DNA of 25,880 nt from Phallusia fumigata (Eukaryota; Chordata; Ascidiacea; Phlebobranchia; Ascidiidae): positions 1 through 25,880 of the forward strand of contig QXVZ01034437.1 of NCBI GenBank assembly GCA_008931825.1, in the 5' to 3' direction. The translations under genes were made by a program, and so were the position numbers. The first letter of the stretch is position 1, and each line of letters starts with the position of its first letter. Shown here piece by piece: positions 16,057-25,000 of the stretch. A model generated the notes under the pieces. The model was not told the origin of the DNA, did not search any database, and saw only the letters and a list, made by a program, of their open reading frames with translations.

Positions 16057-19000
16057 CTGGTGAACAAACAAAATGGTTATATAGGCTAAATAGGTTTGTA
16101 ATATGTTTTATATTTTGTGCTGTGACGCTTAGTAATAATGATTGAGTGCAAACATACCTAGGCTGGACTACAAAAAAGTGGTTGAAACCCTTTTGAGTTG
16201 TATTGTATATAAGCCTTGAATTAAACTTCATAAACCCACATTTAGCTCAGCCAATAATACTGGTTGCGCAGTTAATTTACTCCTAAAATTTGCTGCCAAA
16301 ATGGCCGAGTGTTTGGGGCTACTACTTTCTGCTCGAAAGGTTGTTGGTTCTAATCCTAGATCGACCGATTGTGTGCTCTTATACATAAAACTTAAGTGAC
16401 ATTGCTCCAACCCAGTGGTCCTCGTGAGCTGAACCAAATTGAATTCACCAACGTCTACAGAAAATTGAAAAACCTCAACTAAAATGGTCTAATCGAGCTC
16501 TAAAGTGCAATGAGGCAGGTAGCTCGACGGTGGACTCATTTTGAGCATAACGCAGTGATCTTCAATCGGGGAGTGGAATTCCCTATCGCGGGTGGTGGGG
16601 AGGGGGACTTTATTCAAATGTTACTTATCACAACGTTTATAACTTAAAAGAGCGTAGTTTCTAGCATAATGATGTAAACATACCACTTACGAACTTAGTT
16701 TGAATAAAAAAGTTTGAGAAGCGCTGGCATAAAACGAATTCCGGCGTTGTTCCGCCCGTCGAGAATATAAATAGAAACAAATAAACAAATGAAGCAAGTA
16801 CCTGGCATAAAGAACAGTCCCCACGGAAGTATTAGAGCAACGCAGACCAGGAAATGCTCGACCAGCATACGAACCACGTGATCCATGTCAACGTCATCGA
16901 CCGTCATGTTGCGGTAATCACGTGATCGCTGCATGACGTAGCGGGGGGTGATGCGTCTCTTCACAATGAGCGCGGCTGACAGGAGAGCGACTGAGAAGGT
17001 GCAGATGAAGATGGTTGCCATGGGTACTATCACCGTAGCAACGAGGATTGCCGAGTTGGCAGGGAACCAACAGCGGTTGTAGCCGTGTTGGCTCGTCGCC
17101 AAGTACTGCTTGAAGGGGAGGCCGAACGCTATGGTCATGATGGAGATGACCAGAGGGATCAGCCATCCCAGGAAGAGCTGGATCCTCAGGACTCGGCCAC
17201 GATTTCTCCGTTTGAATCTGAGTGCTCTGCTGTGCATGTTACTTAGAATTGTGACTCCTTCGATGAGAACGAAAAATCCTACAAAAAAAGAAGTCATTTA
17301 AATCGTTTGCTTGCTTTCAAGATGGGTAGAATAATCCCTGAGCAGCTTATGGTAAGCTTCCTGTTAATTTTTTTTTTGAACTCAGTTTCATACAGCAGAT
17401 TATGTTGTGTAGGAGAAAAATGCCGTTTTTGTTCAAAGTATCACAAATGGCTTCCCTGATGTTTCAATCATAATTGTTTTTATAACCCATTGCGAGGAAG
17501 CTACAGCTTACGACTGTAATGCACAACCTGTAGTCATACAGGCGCTTGTGGTAGCATATTCTATTTTATAAGACCGCGGACATGTATATTAACGTATATG
17601 TAATGGCTGTCGTGCATTGAATAAAATACTTTGGCTGGATAAAAAGCAAGAAGTGGAACAGGTGAGGACAAGGAATTCATCATACAATTGACATTTCATT
17701 ACAATTTTTCGAAAGAGTAAATTTAACAAGTTTCAACAATCGTTGTTACTATGATTAACATTTTTGTTTATTGCAACGCAAGTTACAATGCATTCACCAA
17801 CAACAATCCCTCTGCCAGTATTGTTTTTTATTTTTGTCCTCTATTTATTTTCGTCCTCATCTTTTTTAATGCAAAAAATTGATAATGACAACAGCAACTG
17901 TTGAAGCTTTTTCATTACAACGTATTCACTATATAGAAGTTCTCTGGAAATTATTTTTTTTAAACTCAGGTCAGTATACCTAGCAAAAGGGGGTTCACCC
18001 CCATAAAAATCCCAAATCCACCCACCTGTTGCCAGCATAAAGAAGTGGGTAAACAGGGTAGACATCTCGCAAGAGGATTTCCCCCTAACCGATACTCGTT
18101 CGATCAAGAGGACGAAGTGAAGAAGCAACAGCGAAAGCACCAGGTTTATTTGCACAGCGATTCGTTCGTTCTCAACGCGTTTGTTGAAGTTGATGAGAGA
18201 ACTCAGTGTGAAAATAAGAGCGACTACCCCGATGATCAGACCAAGGTAAAAAATCAGCTGAAAAATAAATGTAGCGTCGAAATTTATCAAAAATAAATTC
18301 TATAAATGCTAAAAAAAACACTAGTTTTTTCAAAAACAAGGAATTCCTCTTAAACGTTTTTGTTTTTTCAGCTTTTTTGCTTTTAAGAACAGTTTCTCTG
18401 TAAACTTAATGTTGCCAACAGCCAGTATCCTTTTAAGTTGTCCAAATTTCGGCCAAAACTAGTATTTGCGGCCTAAAGGCTTTACTTATTAGAAAGAGTT
18501 TTACCAACTATACAAAACCAACAAGCCTAAGAAATTGGTTTGTTGCACGAAGCTTGTTAGGAAACCCGCTTCAGGCGTGCAACTTTGCGCATGCAAAAAG
18601 TCAATTAAGAAAATACTACATTATCCAACTTACATCCAATCCTTGCGGCCTCACGTGCGCCACCAAGCGGGGAACGACCGTAAACAATCCGAGTTCGGAA
18701 CAACGACAGGTGATGACGTCACCGACCAAGGTTCCGCTACAGCCATCTGAGACAAACATTTCCTTGACTTGATCCATAATGAGGCATTGATAGTCGGTGA
18801 CTAAGATTGTGTGCCATAGTTGGTAAATGGAGAAAAGATAAGGACGCAACCTCTCGTCAATGGTCGTGTCACCTGTCAAGGAAAAGATCACCTGTCACGT
18901 GGGATGACACTTGGAACAAGTTGTTGCAAATGTCTTAATCGGTGGCACCTGTCACACCTCGTCTCACCAGACGCTTTTAGCGCCTGTCACACATAATACC

Positions 19001-22000
19001 ACATGCAAACATATTTGAAGCTGTCACACAAAGTGACACATGCCAAGTAAGGTGGCACCTATAGCATCAGATGACAGATGTCGCTTAGTGGCAAACATTT
19101 GTCAACCACGGTATACTTCATTCACAAAACACTTGTTACATATATAGGCGTGTCACATACACTCGCCTATGTCATGTCAAACACTGTAACCTTCATCCAC
19201 AAAAAAACACTTTCATATATAGTGGCACATGTCACATAAACTGGCACATGTCAGGTCAACCACAGTGACCCTTATCCGCAAAAAAACACTTCTTACATAT
19301 AGTGGCATGTCACATAAACTCTCCCATGTCATGTCATACACTGTAATCTTCATCCACCAAAAAACACTTTTCACATATAGTGGCACATGTCACATAAACT
19401 GGCCCATGTCAGATCAACCACAGTAACCTTCATACCTTCATATGAACACTTGTCACCCACAGTGGCATGTCACATAAACTGGCACATGTCATACGGTCTA
19501 CAAATGTGGCAACAAATCTGTTGGATATTACCAGTCCATGAAATGACACAAGTGATAACTAGTGGCACACGTCACCCCTTGTAACGAATGTCACATACAC
19601 AAGTAACAACGAGTTTAGTAACGAGGAAATCGAAGCATGAGATGAAGCGCGGATAAGCAAAGTCACTCCAAACTAAGATCACTTTGAGCTTACCTGACAT
19701 ATTCACTTGGAAAGTGACACTTGCTTTCCCACCCCGAAGTAACTGCACGCTGAGGTATGGTGCCAAAAAACTTGGATAGATTTCGGTGTAGTTTGGTGGC
19801 AACCAGAAAGAACTGCTTACCACCTTTCCCGTCGGATAGAAGGGAAGCATTTTGCTGAGGGGAAACTGATAAAAAGCGAAAACAAATATAGGACGGCTGA
19901 CGGTTCGTTTGCGTCGAGTCACCGCGGTGTAGTTGAAGCCAAGCAAAACACTACGGCTGTTGTTGGCTAAATCTGATTCCCCGATGTCATTTGGCAAATA
20001 ACCGTAGCTAATATCTGCAACCCTTGGTTCAACGATCTTCTCACGATCGTTAAGATCAAGGTTATGAGTGATCACTTTTCCAAGGTAATTGTCGGCGTCC
20101 TTCACATCTTTCAGAAGGTTGCTCCGAGACCTGGTGACATTGGGTAACAAAAAGCCAGCAAGTGTTTCGGTGACGTTCAAGCGGATTTCTTGAAAAAAAG
20201 CGGAATGTTTTGTTAAAAATCTGCGGTATGGCTTCTGTCCGGTCAAAAGTGTATTTAAATTAAAACACACATGGCTGAACCAGTCCTAAACCAAGGACGA
20301 GAAAGAAAAAACGTCAGCACATGGAAATTCGATTATATATTTGACTACGAATTATGTGCATACGCATATTGGATGCTGGAATCTGCCTTGAAGCAGGCCA
20401 ACGATAACGGCACGTTCATATAAATCACAGTGCGCCAGGCCTGTACGAATAAGGGTCAGTATTTCCTGTCGTTTTTATAGCCCATGTCTTGATAAATGAA
20501 AATGTTTGGAAGGCTGATAATGATTCGGCATAACGCTTCTTGACGCAGGCAATGTAATAGTGCAGTATTTTCTTTTCAGGTAGACCAGTGGTTCCAAACC
20601 TTTTAGTATTGCTTTATATCACTTCTTTGTCTAGTAGGGGAGGAAAGAAAAGTTCCAAATAAGCATAATGGGGGCTTACATCAATAAAGGCTGGCAACCA
20701 CTGGGTCTAATGTATGAGCTGTTTGTAAGCAGATACGTCCCATTACATCACTGCTGGTTTGACAAAAATCTGGAGCATGGACAAGCAAGTTATTTATTAT
20801 GACTGTATTCACATGAGGGCCCTTTTGAATGCCAATGAGTTTTTGATATTGGGGTCTACTTTAAAAGAAACATTTGTTAATGGAAACTTTATCAATATTA
20901 CCTTTATGGGGAATTGGACATCTCTCTGTTTCGATAAATTCAAAATCTGAAAATAGTGTGTTTAAATAGTTGTGATTGACACGGAAACATTTGCTCGCCT
21001 GAAAACTTACGTATTTTCGAATCTCCCAATCTAAATGAAAAATTTGTCCTCTGATAATTTTCCAGGCATAATTTCTCCACAGATGTTTTGTTGATAAACA
21101 TTGAACAGGTTGGATCTGTAAAAAAAATGCTTATGGATTTCAATAACGTTTGTCCTCTTTTAGTAAACAAGTGATTCATAAACGTTTTCGGTGCGACACA
21201 TTTGCGAAAGTTGGTTGGACTTTCGACACACCAGCAAAAAGAAAGAATTCAAAATGACGCTTATTATCAAAGTTGTATTTATTGACACTAAAACAGTTTT
21301 AAAAGGAAACTGAATTAATTGTGCGATGCCCTTGGAAAATTAAAACGAAGCACAGTTTTACCAACCAGCAGGGTAGAAAAGAATAAAATTTGCCCTGAAA
21401 CTTACGTAGCGACCCACAAAAAGTGGGTACTTTCCCATTTACCTGAGTTTCCTTCCTTTTGCAAAACGTGTTTATGTGGACGAAAAACTAATACGCTGCC
21501 CACTCTAGTTGTTTTTATATTAGCTTGGGGTAATTTCATGTCTTAATTGGACTTACGAATCAAGTTGTTGCAGTTGTCAGTGCAGTATGTTTTCATTCCT
21601 GGTCCACAACTGGTTCCTTCAAAGTACATTAAAGTTAACTTTTATGCAAGTTAAAATTCCATGTCACTATTTACAAATGAAAACAAATGGGATTTTTATT
21701 CTTTTATTCAATTTTTAATCATTTCTTAGTTCTGCACGAATCAGTATAGAACAAAATATCAAAATCTGGAATTTAAACTCATTAGGTGGCGCTCTATCGA
21801 CCAACAGAGCTACGCGGCTCACAAACACCTCCGCTACCTGCTTCTATTTGCGTAGCTCAGTTTCTAGAGCCTGTCCCGAATATGCTCATGTTGAGGGTTC
21901 AAATCCCACCGCAGGCTAGATTTTTATAGCCCACGTCTTGCTGAATGGAAGAAGGCCGACTATGATTCGGCATAACGCCTCTTGCATGCCTGACGTACTG

Positions 22001-25000
22001 TGATTGATACATGAAAGTGCCATTTTGGTCTGTATGGAATCATTTGCCAAAAATGCATTTAATACTGGGCTCTGTCCTGAAGCTTTCGTGCAGGCTAACG
22101 ATAACGGCACACTCATATATAAATAACAGTGCGCCAGGCCTGCAAGAGGCTTTATACCGAATCATAGCCTTTCTTCCAAGCATTTTCATTCAGCAAGGCG
22201 TGGTATATAATGGTCGATTTGCCGATTCTCTATCACATGTGCAGCATACAGCAGGCAGCGGTGTCAGTGATTCGGCTTTCGGCAGGTTACCACTAACCCC
22301 GTGTAGCTCATTTGATAGAGCACCAGACCCGGATAGGCTCCTGTCGGGGGTTCGAATCCCACCGCAGATTTTTCTAGCCACTCCTTGCTGAATAAAAATG
22401 CATTTAATACTGGGATCTGTCCTGAAGCTTTCAAGCAGGTCAACGATAACGGCACGCTCATGTATGAATCACAGTGCTTTAGGCCTGCAAGAGGCGGTAT
22501 ACCGAATCATAGCCTTTCTTCCAAGCATTTTCATTCAGCATGGCGTGTGCCAGAAAAATCTAGCCTGCGGTGATATTCGAAACTACGAGCCAGTCCGGGA
22601 CTCAGTGGTAGGCCTGTCGAAATTTGCCTGTTGCACATTTTCATAGCCCTTCATAGCATGTAAAATGCATAAAAAACTTTTTTCAGATCGCAATAATCGT
22701 AACGATCACATGATATAGTCCATAAAATTAAAAGGATTTTACAAATATGACAAAAAGTGTGGTTTAACTGTTCCTACCATTGTATAGCTTATCCGTTGTA
22801 TCTGAAATTACAAACAGAACAAAAATAATTAGAGCGCAGAAAAAATACAAATACGATTATTTGTAACTAGTTTGTATTATTTTGTAACTAATTTGTATCC
22901 TCTGTAGGCAAAACGACACCTAAATAAATGTCTAAGTTTCAAAGTTCTTGTTTTGAAGAGTTAGTAAATTTTGTTTAAGACATTTGGTTGAAGCAAGGCT
23001 GCATACATTTTATTTCCGACAACTACAAGCGCCCTAGGCAAGATTAGAACCCGTAACCTTGCGAGCCGGTAAAAGCGGTGCTGGCCACTCTGACAATTTG
23101 GAATGTTAATCAGATACTAGCCCTAATGGTCATAATAAAGGCACCGTAAAAGTTATTAGGAATGCATATTTTTTAAACAAAAATCAAGTCTGGGTTATTT
23201 ATTCAAAATCGACACTGTCTTGTGAACACTGTGATTATTCGTGCTACACCCGGTAGATGGCGCTAAAGCTCACATCCTTGCCTTGTGACAACACTTTGTA
23301 ATAGTTAGTAACTTCGTTGACCAATTGTAATGTTATTTCGGTTAGTAGAGGTAGTAGATGCCCCAGTAGACTGCTTTCCTATTGTCTAGGGGTTGCCAGT
23401 AATTTAAGTTTTAATTAAGTTAATAAGTAAAGTAAGTAAAGTCTAAAACTGCCTAAAAGTGGTTTAAACAGGATTCGATGCTACAAGTTTTCATTCTACA
23501 TCAGAGAAGGGCTACCTTTTGAGCGCGGTGTGTCAGTTTACATCATGTCAAAATGTTGTTGACATCACTGCTTTAAAACACGTAGGTCACATATCTAAGC
23601 TCACAAAATTTCCACAACTATAAAAAATCACTTCTGGTGCCAGGAGTTGCCGACGTTACTAACGCACATATTACAAACCGTTGCAAATAATGGTGGTGTT
23701 GGGCAGAATCTCTACAATCTTGTCTCGTTTTGTGTACAGATTATTGTTCCCTAAAACAAACTCTTGGATTTAGTACAGTACTTTCCACAGTAATAAAGAT
23801 ACAAAGGTTAAGCAAATGAAGTTAATTACACAAAATCTATTCAGCAAAGCTTTTTTTAGCGTGTTACAAGCTCGATGGGGAATTCTATGAGTCTGATTTA
23901 GAAACCCACATTAAGCGTGCAAAGTCGTGCTTGCAACAAGCGCTACGGTTGATTGCACTAAACTTGTTAGGAAACCCGCTTTAAGTTTGAAAAGTGATGC
24001 TCGCAACAAGCGCTACGGTTGACTGCACTAAACTCGTTAGGAAAACCATTAAGCGTGCAAAGTCGTGCATGTAACAAGCGCTACGGCTGACTGCACTAAA
24101 CTCGTTAGGAAACTCGCTTTAAAGCTTGCAGTTGTGCATGTAACCAGGGCTACGGTTGACTGCACTAAACTCGTTGGGAAACCCGCTTTAAGTGTGCAAT
24201 GTCAAGTATATGTAAGAAGCGCTATGGTTGACTGATCAAAACTCGTTAGGAAATAAACGTCCAAAGTTGTGCATGCAACAAGCGTTATGGTTGTTTGTAC
24301 AATGCTCCTAAAGGAACCCGCTATAAGCATTATGTGTCGTGCATGCAACAAGCGCTATATTTACAATCTTTCTACCTGTGTTGCATTGTTGTTTTTCAAG
24401 ACATTTGGACCTTTGAGTGAACTGGTTTACATGTGGGCATTCTGTAACACACAATTGCAATTTTATCCCAATGTTATTGTATAAACGACACTTACTATGA
24501 CCATGAGTGTACCTAAAACAGTTTATTTGAAAATATTTGTTTTACCTTCGATGCTTTCGCCTTTTAATGAAGTACATGGGGCCACTTCGAAGTTCAGTGT
24601 CAAGATTCCGTCTGCAGAAACAACACAGAATTCAGCATTGTTTTATACGGCAACAAACGCAATGTCGACAAATAACAAATATGTATTACTTAGCAGAACT
24701 ACAAGGACAAAGCGCGTAGGCAATGTGGTGAGCGAATTTGCCAATTAAATCTCAATTTTGATATAAATGTTTCTCTGAGATTGCATAGAATGTAAAAGGA
24801 TTGAGATCAATTATGTGAACACCACAAAAGTTTTTGGCCATTTGATTAAAAAATAACGAAGAACCCGTTATGTCGACATGTTTGTAACGCTGCTGTACAT
24901 GCTTTACATGCAAAAGGTTTTTAAATTTAACGTTTTGCTTTGCAAGAATTCGAGTTTATCAGGTTATTTGTTACAAAACCAAACCTAATTTGCTTCAAGG

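Noticed and set aside
16918-17166. 82-codon minus-strand frame overlapping the TM3-6 exon
   Set aside because: Out-of-frame shadow of the receptor exon; the other frame encodes four clear membrane helices.
19229-19584. Small open frames starting MSHKLAHVRS
   Set aside because: Translations of the TGTCAC minisatellite; both repeat the same peptide because the DNA repeats.
21420-21445. Possible extra 24-base receptor exon with a GTAAGT donor near 21415
   Set aside because: The phase fits, but the acceptor has no pyrimidine tract and the motif is too short to support.
21850-22360. Possible tRNA genes (good A and B boxes at 21850-21915 and 22300-22370)
   Set aside because: Acceptor stems do not close well, and each head runs directly into the same SINE body found in other copies.
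23901-24358. CRISPR-like array
   Set aside because: Units abut without unique spacers and vary in length. This is a minisatellite in a eukaryotic intron.
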